From: Rotaria sordida
Taxonomy: Eukaryota; Rotifera; Eurotatoria; Philodinida; Philodinidae
NCBI GenBank assembly: GCA_905250125.1
Contig: CAJNOL010000962.1
Location: 6,145-70,144, forward strand
Direction of reading: 5' to 3'
DNA: 64,000 nucleotides
Shown here piece after piece: positions 24,701 to 37,614 of the stretch. A program made the translations under genes and the position numbers. The notes under the pieces were generated by a model. It was given only the letters and a program-made list of their open reading frames with translations, had not been told where the DNA came from and ran no database searches. How positions within the stretch are numbered: position 1 is the stretch's first letter; every line of letters starts with the position of its first letter.

Positions 24701-26811
24701 GCTTTGTCTTAAAATATCTAATTCAATTAAGTTAAATTTCCTATATACATCATTTAATTAATTGATATTTATTATGTATATTAATTTGATCAAATAATCT
24801 CGTGTTTTATTTTTAACATGCAACATTTATAAATTGATCTGAAGTAATTATATAAGGATTCTTATGAAGAATGATGGAAGAAAAAAAGAATAAAATGATT
24901 GATAACTCAGAAAGTTTCTTGTTTTTTTTTTGTATTAAAAATAGCAAAAAGAAAAAAAAAGTACTCAAACAAAGGTCATTATAACGTAAATCCTTTTTGT
25001 TTGATTCATATTTTATCAGTAATATAATCAATCGCATTTTCTATTTATAAAGAATTAATTTCGATATATAAAAGCCAAAAAAAGAACAAAAACGATATAA
25101 TTAAGATTTAGTTAAGAGTCAAAAACTTGAAGGTTATTTAATAAATATTGAGAGAATAAATTGAATTAGATAGTGAATTAATCAGATTAAGTATATTTAA
25201 AGCCTTCCCCTCAAAAAAAGTTATTTTTCGTCAGAATGGTCGAAATTAAGATAAATGCATGGAAAGACAGTTCGTCATTTAATCTTTCATAAACGATTCC
25301 TTTTCCTCCCTTAAAAAGTAAGAATTAAAGAAAAACAAGGCTCTTATAGAAACTGCATTCTAACATGCTCTTTCAAGCAAAAAATATTAAATATATAGAA
25401 TGAATCTGGATAGAGAAATTTGGTTTGCCAAATGAGCTATATATGACCCTTGTTTAGTCAATATCTCCCTCAAACATCACGATATCGAGCTGAAAATTTT
25501 ACCATAGTTGCTCTACTACAGTCTCAACATATCCTGATAATTTTAGGCCATTTGAATATTTCTAGGCTAAGATCGATTTTTGAGAGAGAAGTCTTAAAAA
25601 AAAATGTATTGTCTTTATTTCGAAAGAAATGCATATGTTCTATATATTTTTATACGGATAACTTCAATACGTCATTAGCTCGAATTTAATTATCGAAGTT
25701 TTTCCATTAGTAAACTTGTACAAATGAGATTTGCACCAGAGATGTCCATGGCAGCGCTGTCGCTGCCGCGATGACATCAGAGGCAGGTTGTTTTAAAAAC
25801 CATCGCGGCGCAAGAGATATCTCATGAATATCATCGCGACAACTGCACGACAACGGTAACTTTTTATATAGTTCACCGTGTCGTGACAGCGGTGCGGTAG
25901 ATTTAGATTTCAGTCGCGTCGTAGTAGCCTTGTCCCTTCTAGGACTGCGTCATGGCAGTGGTACTGAGCTTTGTCTCTTCTAGGGCAGCGACAGATTTCT
26001 AGTCACAATAGACATATCTGATTTTCACATCGTACAGTGATTTCATTTATATATATATATATAAATGCTATCAATTGATCTCATAGTATAATTAGATAAA
26101 TTTCAATCTTTACACATGCTTTTATAATCAATATTAGTGTTCTGATTTTTGTTTGTGTGTACACGTTATGATTCGTATCTATAATTAGGTAGCAAAAAAC
26201 TAGTTTAATTTATGTATTGATGATATTGTTAGATTTATTATTAGTTTCAAAAAAATATACCTGATGCATTGTAGCTTGTGAATGTGGAGGAGGTAGAGAT
26301 GGTGGTAGTGGAGGTGGAGGTTGTTGATGTGGATGGACATTTATATGACGATTTTGCATCGATTGTTGCCCCATAGTTGATGATGGTGACATAAAATGAT
26401 CAGAATTATAGGGAAGATCAAGTGAATTATTATTTGAATATTGATGATAGTCTTGTTGCAATGATGGCATATTATTATTTGACATCATTAAATCATTATA
26501 TGTATTCATTATAGCTAAAATAAATATAATTAAAATTAACTTAAGGCTTTCCTTTGTTTTTTGTTATTGTACAACATACGTCGATGTGTTAGTTGTTGTT
26601 GCTGTTGTTGTTGCTGTTGATTTGTAATCATCTAAAGAGGAAAAAAACAAATAAATAGAATTTAGAATAGTTGATTTTTACATGTGGTAAAGTAACATTC
26701 ATAGACATATGAAATTGAACTTGTTGTTGATGTGCTGAAGCTCTTTGTTGTTGGTGGTGTTGGTGTTGTTGTTGTTGTTGGTGTTGTTGTTGGTGTTGTT
26801 GTTGTTGTTGG

Positions 26812-26863
<52 letters not shown>

Positions 26864-28040
26864 GAATTAATGTTTGTCGTTTTGCTAATGATGATGGATG
26901 ATGATGATTACCAGGTGATATTCGTTGTTGTTGATTTGTTGATGATGGTGGCATTGAATAATAGCCAGGAGTAACTTGATTTGATGATGATGTTTGAACA
27001 TAATTATTATACATTGGTGGTGGTTGTTGTTGTTGTTGTTGTGAAGTTTGACGATAAATATTATTTGGTGTTTGTCGATGTTGAATATGTGTGTCCGATT
27101 GTTGTGGATACATTATCATTGAATTTGTATTCATAAGTGTTGTTGTTGTTGATGGTGATGAATAAGAATTATTCATAGGTGATAGTGTTACATTTGGAGG
27201 AAATGAACCACCATTATCAAGTAGATCCATTGAAAGACAATCAGAAAATTGAGTATTCTAAAAAAATTAAAAGAAAAAAAATCAATTTATGAAGAGATTA
27301 GAATTTTAAAAAAAAATTTAAGAGGAAATTTTTATTACATTTAATGAATATGGAAATGTTGATGAAGGTAGTGGAGCAGATGGTTGACAATAAATTGTTG
27401 ATAATGGATCATGATTAACTGTTCGATTTGATGGAATTGTATTCGTATTTTCAGTAAAAAGAAAGTCACCGGTAATAGAATCTTAAAAATAAAGAAATAG
27501 TAATAAATGAAAATTAGTTTTTTTTAAATTTTTATTACTAGAAGAATTATTATCAACAGTTAAAGAATCCATAGTTAATGATGATTGTTGTGATGAACCT
27601 AAAGAAAAATAAAATATTTTAAAATGTTTTTTTTGTTTGTTTTTGTTGTTTACCGGGATTAAATGAAGTTAAAAGTGTTTTATAAATTTCACTAATAGCT
27701 TTTTCATCTTTTTCACTACGTTTAGTTATTGTTGTTGTTGTTGCTGGACATGTTTGTTCCATAAGACTTGTAGAATTTTGTGATAATATTGAATCAATTG
27801 CTGTTGAATCATTTAAACAGTCAAGAAATTCTTTATTTTCAAATAATGATGTAAAATCATCATTTGTATTATTTGCTATTGTTGCTGAATTAAATAATTC
27901 ATTAGCTATAGCTGTTATACGATTATTATCATTAATTATTTGTTGTTTATTTGTGTGTATCAATGATACTTCATTTGGTTGTTGAGGATCAGAATTTAAT
28001 AATGCTGTTAAATAATCATCTTTAGATGAATTAATATTAA

Positions 28041-28107
<67 letters not shown>

Positions 28108-31100
28108 TGTTCTTGGTGTTTGAGATAAGACAGGTGTTAAATATTGTTCAAATGGATCAATTGTATTATTCATTGATGATTGACAAGAAAATAATGAATT
28201 ATCATTTGTTGATGTTGTATCAAAATGTTCTAATAAATCATATAATGGTCCATCTTTTTTTGTTATTATTGATGGTGTTTGTGGTGTACGAATTGATGTA
28301 CGCATTAATGATGAATTTATATTATTAGTTAACATTGTTCGACAAAGTTGAGATTGTGATAATGGTGAAGATTTATCAAATTGTGAATTATGATCATATT
28401 GTTCAGGTTCATTTTTAATTATTGATTGAGATGACTAAAAAAAAAAAAAAGAATTTTATAATAAGATAATTTAAGTTTTAGATTTTTAATCTTAATTTAA
28501 ACAAAGAAAAGAAAAAGATCATTTTGCAGTTCTTTTTTATTTTCTTGAACAAAAAAAAAAGAAATCCTATCTTTGATCTAACGAGAGAATATATCCAAAT
28601 GTCAAAATTGATTTTGAGTTAGAACTATGTGTATTAGTATCTCGACAACGATAAACTAATAGTCTACATTCTGTAGACAATTCTATTTTTTTAAACTAAC
28701 CTGACTAAGTAATTTAGTAGCAGCAATTGCTGTTGATGGTGAAATATCTTGACATTCAATTTTAAAATCTTTTTGTAATGCTTCTGTAAGTAATTTTGAA
28801 CATTTTCTTGGATTTTGTAAATGTTCATCATTATCAGATGAACGTTTTAAACTCATTGTTGTCGTATGTGATGTTTGTCGTGTTGTACGACGATGTATAT
28901 TAGGTGATGTTTGTATTAATGGTTGATCAAGATTTGCTGATGAATCTAATAGAGCATCAAGTGATCCATCTGATAATGTTGATGGTGGTGTTTGAATACG
29001 TGTTGTTGTTGTTAAAAGATACTCAGTTGGCTAAAAGAGAAAAATTTTTAAAAAAAATGTTTAACATAAACAAAAATATTTACATTTCGTTTTGGTCTAC
29101 CAGGTTTTCTCGGTATAGGATTATTTTGATTAGAAAAATTCATTGAATTTTGTCGTTGTTTTTTCTTTGTTTTAACATCAGATATCTCTGATAATTGTGT
29201 TTTTATTGTTAAACGTGTAGTATTAATATTATTATTTTTTGTTTTATTATTTTCAACTAATACATTTGTATTATTTGTTGAATATGGTTGTGTTACTTGT
29301 CGTGCACCAATTGCAAATGGTGTATCAACAACAACTTTTTGTGGACGTACTTCATCTTTAAGTAATGTCTAAAGATAAATAAATAAATAAAAAATAATGC
29401 ATGTAAACGTTGATGAATTTGCATGATTTCGTATCAATAGATAGAGGATTAGATAGACTATATTTCGAAAATTTATGATACTGTTGTTCAAAAGCGAAAG
29501 ATATTTGAATGAGAAATTTTTTTTCTTGATTGTAGATTCGAAATTCATATTTTTAAAAGTTAGACTTGTTCCATATAAGTTTTATTGTTATAGGTCGGAA
29601 ATTATGAAGAGGATCTTTTGCGATCAAAAACTATCTCCTTCCGATTTCAATTCCTATTGATATTTGACTAAACTATGGAATTTTTATCTGAAACTACACA
29701 CATATAGAAAAGTTTTTGAACCAAGTCTCTTCGAGATATGACACTACTCATATCTTGAAGAGATTTTATTCAAAACTTCTGAATTTTTTTGCTAATCAAA
29801 TTTTCTATACACGCAAAATTTCAGATCAAAATTTTAAAATACGAGTTTTCCGAAAACTTGAAGTTCAGAAAAAATAGATATAAAAAAATTCGATAGCTTA
29901 CAAGGGACGCTTCCATATTTCATCAGTAGAACCCCGACGAAACTAGTAGAAGTCTATAAGAACTCATCCGTATGCGCGATTTCTTTCTAAGTTATTACTT
30001 CGATTTTTCCATAAATATTTTTCATTAGAAGTAAAAAACTCTAATCACTTGAGAAGAACAGTGCATAAAAAGAAAACTTTATAGATTTCTATTGATCTCA
30101 TCGGGATCTACTAATAAGCAAAATATTAGTTGAGTCACATTTCAAACATCTTCCCTCGTTAGTCAAATTCCAATAGAAACCTAAATCTATGTCTTTATTT
30201 GAACACTATAGGCATAGAATAAAAAAATCATTGAAATCGAAAGGAGATATCTAAGAAGGTTTTCTCATGATATAAAAACTAAATTTCTTAATAATATTTA
30301 TATTGCTTAAAAAAAATAAAATAAAAATATTGTATTATGAAATTTACTCGAAGAAAAATATCGCTACGTTGTTTATTTGTTGCTTGTCCACTTGATGAAC
30401 TATCATCACTATGATTTGATTCTGTTTTAACAGGTGATGTTGAAAATGAATTTTGTCTTCCTAAAATTTTTTTAAGTAATATATCATTTGAATTATTTTG
30501 TTCATTTAAAGTCGAACTATTTTTTCGTCGACGTTTTGCTGTTGTTGTTGTTGTTGTTGATGATGATAATTCTGTTGTTAATGGTGATAAATGTGTTGTT
30601 GTTGGACTTTCTGGTCCTTGTATAAAATCTTCAAATTTTGTATCTGAATGATATTGTAATGTTTGTAATTGATTTTCATTTGTTGATGGTGATTTATTTG
30701 TTAATAATTGTCTTAAACGTGTTGAACCACGTGTTAAATGTGATTTTGGACTTGATGATGCTGATGTTGTTGTATAAATATCATTATTAGAAATAAATGG
30801 TGATGACATTTTTGGATTTGTTGGTGATAATAAAAATGAATTCAAATCATTCGAATTTGTTGGTACTGATGATGGTGAAGAAAAAAATAAATCAAAGGCA
30901 TTAACGGGTGATGAGAGACTACCATGATTGGAATGTACTAAATTATTATGAATAAAAAGAAAATATAAAATGATGATTTTTTTTTTTTTTTTTGTTTTGA
31001 AGAATTTTACCAGAGCCTAATGAAGGACTAAATGGTGTTCGTTTACTACCAAATTCAACGGTATCTGATGAAGAAACATCTATGAATAAAATAAGAAGAT

Positions 31101-34100
31101 TTGTTTTATTTTGTTTTGAATAAATGATTTTTTTTTTTTAAATATTACTTTCAAGTGTAGATGATGTTTTTTGAGCAATTAATCGATTTGGTATTGGTGA
31201 AGGTGTTGGTGTTAGTGGATGTTGTTGTTGGGATTGAATTTTTTCATTTGGACTATTTATTGGTGGTGTTGATAATGAATTTTGTACTTGTATTAATGTA
31301 CCTAATGTACTAGATACATGTTGTTGTAATGAACTTGATGCATGTTGATTTGCTCCTAACATAGTTAAAGCAAATTGTGTACCAATTGGTGATGATGTCA
31401 TTGTTCTATTTGATGTTTGTTGTTTATTTCGTTGTAAATCACGATTTGATGAAATAATTGATTTCATTAAACGTGTTGGTGCATTACCATTTAAATCATG
31501 CATATTTTCAATTAAACTAAATAAATCGAGATATATATATATATATAAAGTTTGTTTTTTTGTTGTTGTTGTTTTTTATTTACCGAACAATTGTATGTGT
31601 TGATAATATAGAATCTGATTTACTTGTTGTTGAATTATGAAATAATTTACTTCGTGTATTTATAAATGCATAAACATTATCATGAAGACAAAAACGATAT
31701 ACAGAACTTTTGCCTTCACCTTTTTCAATAACTAAAATAATCAAGAGAATTTATTATTATTATTATTATTTTTTTAATTTAAATATAATTCTATTCATAG
31801 ATAATGAAACTTTTAGACTTGTGGGGAAAGTCACAGGGGAATTTTTTCAAGTGTGTTAAATCGAGATAATATTCATTTGATGAGTTATAGAAAAGTTTAG
31901 ATGTTTTGTATACTAGAAAAGCTAAAACTTACTCAATGAATTAATCTAATTGAAAACTTTATCCATGGAAAATTTAAAGTCGAAAATTGTTTTTTTTTTT
32001 TTTGGAAAAGTCTAGTAAAATTTCGATATCTCAAGAATGAAAATCCGGAAAAGTAAATCATTCGAAAATTTTCTATTACTTATCAAATAAACATTCAAGA
32101 ATGTCTATACTAGTCAAAAAAAAATTTTTTGCTCTGCGACAAGGTTTCTTATCTGTACTCCTACTCTCCTTACGCCTCTCGGTTGAAAAGTAATTTAATA
32201 CCTGAAGGAATTCCGTCGTTCAATTGTTGTTTATATCATGAGCATTAGATTGAAATAGATAAAATAATAAAAGTGTGGTTTTTTTTTTGTAAGGTGTCGT
32301 CTATTATAATTCTCTTGGTGTCTTTTTACCCGTAGTTTGAGAAAGCATAACTGGTTGATGACAATCGTTGTGTCATATCGAAAGAAATGAAAAACACAAT
32401 AATGGTTAAAGATATGCAACAACTGTTCCTCCTATTGACGTCACAGAATAGTTGTTTTGACGGGTGGAACGTTAAAAAATATATTATTAGGAACCGGGTT
32501 AAGTTGACCTGAACTGCAAGACATCTTGACATTACTACTACTCCTATGGTTCTGTGGTTGTCTGTCATTTTCTATAGTTCATTACGGAAGTTATTTATTG
32601 TTTCCGTTTAATTTACTCATATGATTAGTTGTTAAAGGATGTGTCGGTTTTTCTTTCCTTCGATGTTGTCGGCCTTGTGGGAAAGTTTCTTTTTTTTTTT
32701 TTTTTTTTTTTCTAAATGTTTCGATTTAATAGCCGGGAATTCTAATCTTAAGTTTTATATAAACGAACGTTTTGTATAATAAAATCATTATTTAAATCGA
32801 TTGATATTATCTTTACAAATTTATCATCATGCGTCATGAAAATTTCAGATATCATTTGTGGTTTTTTTGCATAGGGAAAACTTCGGAAAAAACAACCGCA
32901 AATAATCAGATACCATAAATAGAATACATCGATCGAATTCAGTCTTTTTTTTATCAAGAAAATTCAAAAGTACGAATAGAATTTCCGTTTTTCTAATAGA
33001 AAAATAATTGATTTTCTGACCGAAATTCAACAATGACGTAAAAGCATTGCTATGATCCGGCACTAATATAAAGAGACTTGCGAGATTAAAGTCGATTTAA
33101 TTTCTTGTTTATACTCTTTTTCTTTCGATATGAAAAGTGTATCCATCAATGTTAAGATTTAATTTGTCAATATTATTTTTAATTCATTTTAAGAACTAAG
33201 AAATTTGCTAAAAATATGTTATTATTAGATAATTTTATAGTCGTTTTATAATGATAAATTAAAAAGAAATTTTTGTGTTCGATTAAAAATAGTTCGAGTC
33301 ATAGACACTTTGATGTCTACATAAAGAACTTTCCAACTTTAAAATTATATGAGTAAGATACTTATATACAATTGTCTTTGAAATACTGATCTTCTTTGTA
33401 AGATATAATCAAACTTCTGAACAAAAAACAAAAAAAAAAGAACATCGTGCTGATATTCAAAATAAAAAGTATTCTTTTCGTAATAAAAATCAAAGGCTTA
33501 ATTCAACTTTTTCATATTCTTTTTAAAATCATGTCGAATACTTTCAGTATTACTTATTCAAAAAAGCATAATCTAAGAAAAAAAAGTCAGATACGTAGAA
33601 ATTCAGGTTTTTTTTTCCAATTGAGTAATCTTCATTAATAGTTTTCTTTTTTTCTGACATTAAAAAAAACAAAACAAGTGACTATATGAAATTATTCTAT
33701 CTTACCTTCTTGAAAATGTCGTTCAATCGATGGAATATCATGACTATAAACATAATCACGAAAATTTTTTCCTTGAAAATTCATATCAATTGTTTCACTT
33801 TTCATATGACTATAAAAAAATTAACTTCTTATCTTCTTATTCAAAAAAAAAAAAAAACGAATTTACCTTGAATCTAAATTTTCAATATCATAATTTAGAT
33901 TAATTCGTGATGAAAATTGATCAAAACCAAGTAATGATGGTTTATCAGTTGGATCATTTAATGATGGACGTCGAGCAATACATATTAAAAATGTTTTATC
34001 ACTACCTAATGAATCACGATGAAGTGCAACAGATATAACCATACGAACATATGGTGTAGAATCTTCAAAACAAAAACAAAAAAGACTGGTTTTGTTTTTA

Positions 34101-34902
34101 TTCTTAAATAAATAGTAGACGAAAGAAAACAGACCATCATTCGTTCGCATACGACAATGAAACGTACGTCCACGTGACTGAATTGTTTGTTGCTCATTAT
34201 TATTAATCAGTGCAGCTAAACCATCACCTATTATTTTACGACGATAATATTATTTAAATGAATATAAAACAAACAAACAAACAAACAAACAAACCGGCAT
34301 CTTTTTTTGCCCAAGCCTTATTAAATTCACTAATATCATTCGGGTGTACAAAATAATATAGACTTCTTCCGGCAAGTTCTTCCTTTATAAATACAAAAAC
34401 AAAAATTATATATTTATAAATAGAAAATTTTTGTTATTTCTTTTATTTTTTAATAATAATATTTACTTGAGAAAATTTTAAATACTGTCCAACATTATCG
34501 CTGACAAAATCAAGTTCAGAATTATGATTGACTGTAAAGAAAAACCCATCGAGAGCCTAGAAAAAAAAAAAAAAAAAAACAAATAAAAAAAAATGAAATT
34601 CTATTGATTTTATATTGTTTTTATTTTTTGTTTTGTATAACTTAGAATACATATATATTCTAGATTAGGTAATTACCAATCGAATACTCTGTTCAATAAA
34701 TTGATCGATATTTGTCGATATATTCGGTTCACTTATACCCATAATCAAATTTTTGTCAATTACCATTAATAATAATCTGTTTGATCGAAAAGTAAATGAC
34801 AGAAGAGGAAAAGAAAAAAAAACCGATTTTCATGTCCTGTTTTTACAAACAATCTTGTAATCATCATCATTATCGATGCAAAAGTGCACAGACAGCTATA
34901 AA

Positions 34903-34943
<41 letters not shown>

Positions 34944-35624
34944 TATCAACACTGAAGAGAGCAAGGAGAATGTATTTCAAAGGAAAGAAAAGAAAAAAGT
35001 AACATGTAGCGGCTGCGAACGCTTTTCCTTTGTCTTACTGTTTCAATCTGCATAATGCATCATCACGCGCAGAGGCATACGTTATAGAGTGTGTAATAAT
35101 TTTTTTTCATCGTTGTCATCGCTATTCTTTCAACGCACAAAACATCTACAAGATGGTAAAAAAGAAGCAAAAAAAAAAAGAAAAGAAAAGAAAAACTAGT
35201 AACATTCGTTCATTGAAAGACTATTCTTCTCAGCTTTTTTTTTTCTTTTCTTTTTCTTCTTCTTCTTCTTTCAACATGTTTATAAGTTGACAGAATCTAA
35301 AGACTTAAGATTCACTAATTATTCTGTCTATCTCTTCTTCTTCTTCTTTTTTTTTCTTCTATCTTGAGTAAAAGATAAGATATGCTTCTTTTTGCTATTC
35401 GTTAGAAGAAAAAAAAAACAGAAACAAAAATACTAATAAAAATTTAAACATACCTCAAAAAGTAGCGGTCCAAGAGCATCATAAGCCAGTAATGCTGGTC
35501 GTGATGATGATACATCTGATTGTTGTATAACAGATGCTGAATCAATTCGTTGTCTATTATTGTTTAATGGTGAACATGCCGGTTTAATAACTGTTGGTGA
35601 TGATGTTAAACCAATATCATCCAT
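21775..35624 (-). CDS. p160/SRC nuclear-receptor coactivator (NCOA/taiman family), bHLH-less
   Basis: Twenty-two coding exons (minus): 35454-35624, 34467-34556, 34295-34382, 34135-34227, 33866-34062, 33716-33809, 31584-31731, 31149-31516, 31011-31079, 30348-30937, 29084-29368, 28701-29030, 27654-28434, 27539-27598, 27339-27481, 26682-27257, 26580-26631, 26261-26514, 22334-22388, 22168-22279, 21937-22076, 21775-21875. Phases agree everywhere; 1598 aa. Residues 36-70 (QSDVSSS, ALGPLLFE, then ALDGFFFTVN) and the PAS-A/PAS-B region to about 310, with LICIARRP, follow vertebrate NCOA1-3. LxxLL boxes: LRQLL (~514), LDALL (~755), LYDLL (~905), LTALL (~985). SUMO-type sites VKTE and IKNE are present. 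An AT-hook-like RKPGRPKR lies near 725, then poly-Asn, poly-Gln and Pro-rich tracts; near 1525 is an EFVRKQL block shared with taiman. It should bind ligand-activated nuclear receptors and recruit acetyltransferases. No bHLH precedes the PAS in 35.6-37.6 kb. Confidence 0.9.
25198..25610 (+). repeat. Diverged interspersed repeat, copy B
   Basis: Second copy of the repeat at 20371-21010, shorter by several deletions; see that entry for the shared blocks. It sits in the long NCOA intron, antisense to the gene if the plus orientation is taken as forward. Confidence 0.55.
25740..25990. other. GC-rich islet in the NCOA intron
   Basis: About 250 bp with roughly half G+C and many CG dinucleotides, in DNA that is otherwise about 70% A+T. 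It contains GGCAGCGCTGTCGCTGCC, a near-palindrome, and two copies of CTTCTAGG-G/A-C followed by a GCAG-rich stretch. No reading frame or RNA fold is recognised. It could be an inserted repeat or a regulatory element. Confidence 0.45.
26762..26862 (-). repeat. CAA/CAC trinucleotide tract coding poly-Gln/His
   Basis: A run of CAA codons broken by CAC encodes a Gln-rich stretch inside the coactivator. Vertebrate NCOA3 also has a poly-Gln tract near its C-terminus. Confidence 0.9.
28041..28108 (-). repeat. AAT trinucleotide tract coding poly-Asn
   Basis: About 22 AAT codons in a row lie inside an NCOA exon. The frame stays open on both sides, so the tract is translated. Length is likely to vary among individuals. 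Confidence 0.92.
29708..29780. repeat. Hairpin in an NCOA intron
   Basis: CTCTTCGAGATATG and CATATCTTGAAGAG pair across eight bases with one mismatch. Pairing continues outward through the TTTTGAA/TTCAAAA flanks. The host intron (29369-30347) is otherwise featureless. Confidence 0.6.
34677..34766 (-). other. Candidate alternative first coding exon of the NCOA-like gene
   Basis: An ATG opens a 30-codon frame (MVIDKNLIMGIS...) that ends at a GTAATT donor in phase 0, exactly the phase of the next exon (ALDGFFF). An acceptor-like CAG stands upstream, but splicing from the known first exon would give a quick stop. It may be an alternative start or a poison exon. The phase match could be chance (about one in three). 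Confidence 0.35.
34904..34942. repeat. (CA)n microsatellite
   Basis: About 19 CA units within the first intron of the NCOA-like gene. Confidence 0.95.
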
Positions 35625-35633
35625 TCGTAGAAT

Positions 35634-37614
35634 ATTATTTGAACATTCTATTAATTAGAAAGATAAAAAAAAAAACAAATCTTCTGTTGTTTTTTATCAA
35701 TGTAAATTCTAACAGAACAGTTTTTCCTACTCATATTTAAGACGAACAAAAAAAAAAGACGAGGGGGGGGGAAAGGAAAGCTGAATAAATGTACTGATGC
35801 GTATAAAGGGTATGATACATATAGGATATATTTTTTTGTAATCGGTCAGAGAAAAAAAGAGAAAAAGGTGTAAGGTGAGAGAATATATTAACATAATATA
35901 AATTTTTTTTTTGTATATTATAAACTTACATGATTCTCTTTTATATCATTAATAATGTAAAATAATAAAACAAAAAATGACAAATGATAAATAACCCGAT
36001 ATATAACTCGAAATCAGTAAAACACGTAAATACTATAAAAATGATATTTTATTTTTCTTTGATCGTTGATTTTAATCACATATAATTTTTTATGTACAAT
36101 AAAAAAAAAACAAATTATAATAGTCTAAAGTAAGAAAAAAAAAATAAAAATAAGGAAGTTGTTTTTCAAAAAATTTTTTTATTTTCTTTTTCATCTGAAG
36201 CAATGAGTGCATCATCATCATGATCAGCCGACATACACCATTGTATATGATGAATAAGATGAGAATCCTCCTTGAGAAAATATGATATTCATAGGTCGAA
36301 ATTTTTAACCAATCAAAAAACAAAACGAATTCGTGAATGAATATAAAAGTTAAAAACAATGTTTTATACATGATTTACTGTCTGTATAATTGAGTTTTTT
36401 TTAATCATAAACAAACAAAATATATATAATTTTCGTTATTAAATGTTTGAATATTTGGTGATTGAATTAAAATATTTTCTAATTAATCATTTTCTTTTAT
36501 GGTGATGTACTTTTCGTTGTTTATTTGGATGAAAAAAAGTGATGGAATAATTAGCGGATGCTACGAGACAAACTTTTTACGAGCTTCGAACTGTATCCGG
36601 GAATTGTTCTATTAACCGAAAGAGATTTAAAGATGTCGTTCTACGGAATTCTCCTGCAAGATTCTAGTAGCATGAGTAGAATGCGTGTCGTTTCTATACC
36701 ATCAAATCTCACACCCACACTCAGCTAATTATGTAATCAATGGATAGTACATTCTATATAAGGAAAATAAGATTGGTTTATTTTTGTTGTTTCTATCAAT
36801 AGTTCTAATAGCAGATGGATTAACGAGTAAATCTTTCCAGTTGTTGTTTTTCGATTTCAATGATTTTTTTTGTCAATAGTGCTCTAATAAAAATCCTAAA
36901 AGGATTTGACTAAGTTATTGAATTTCTTTGTTAGTAGTCTCATGTTTTCGGAAAACTCATATTTTCAAAAACTTGAAGTCTCTAGAAAGAAATTTAATTA
37001 GATGGAGGATATTTGAGAAGGTTTCCTCGTAAGCAAAATATATAAAACATCTGCTATTTTATATTTTTCGAAGATGAATATTTATTAAATAGTCAGTTTA
37101 ACTTTTTAGAATTAATCAAAATTCTTTTTTCTGTTTTTATTCTGTTGGAAAGAGCAATGCCTAACAAGGAGGAAAAGCTAGAAATAGGATCCATATTAAA
37201 ACTTTATCAATATCAACTTTAATAAAATATTTCATATACTTTGCTTACGAAAAGAGTTTTGTTGTGCATTTTTTATTAGCACAAATTGATCGGCAAAAAA
37301 GTGTTACTCTTTTTTTTTGTTTTACTAAGAATACAATTTGAATAATTATATTATTTATTAGATAAAACTAGAAAATATGATTTAGAATACAAAAAAAAAA
37401 AATATTCTATTCGTCTAAGTTAATAATGATTTGCTTTGAATATTGATGAATGTATTGTTTAATAACTATGTATTCATAAACAATATTCTGATTTTTTTAA
37501 TTTCATTCAAAAATTCAAATCTAAAATTTATTTATCAAGATTTTGTTGTTTATAGATAATAATCTTAAATGAAAAAATAATTATGAAAAAATTCATTTTC
37601 TTAATTTAAAAATA
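35634..37614. promoter_or_regulatory. Divergent intergenic region between the NCOA-like gene and RINT1
   Basis: The two genes are transcribed away from each other. The NCOA exon is open back to an ATTAATAG acceptor-like site at its 5' edge, so at least one upstream, perhaps noncoding, exon should lie here. A G-run (35763-35770) and poly-A/T tracts are present. I could not place promoter elements or bHLH-coding sequence. Confidence 0.4.

Larger units (their letters stand above)
22389..26260 (-). other. Long intron (3.9 kb) of the NCOA-like gene
   Basis: The largest intron of the gene lies between a Pro-rich exon and the C-terminal exons. It holds an (AG)n run at 22837-22857, a diverged repeat (25198-25610), a GC-rich islet (25740-25990) and an AT microsatellite (26048-26063). 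No nested gene is recognisable. Confidence 0.6.

Noticed and set aside
26732-26974. Val-rich plus-strand frame
   Set aside because: It is the antisense shadow of the CAA tract in the coactivator exon.
28107-29146. Leu/Met-rich plus-strand frames
   Set aside because: They are antisense shadows of coactivator exons.
36171-36276. A 34-codon minus-strand frame after an acceptor-like CTCAAG, with plausible codons (HLIHHIQWCMSADHDDDA)
   Set aside because: No partner exon, start or family could be found; it ends in a stop and does not resemble the missing bHLH. It could be an orphan terminal exon but support is too thin.
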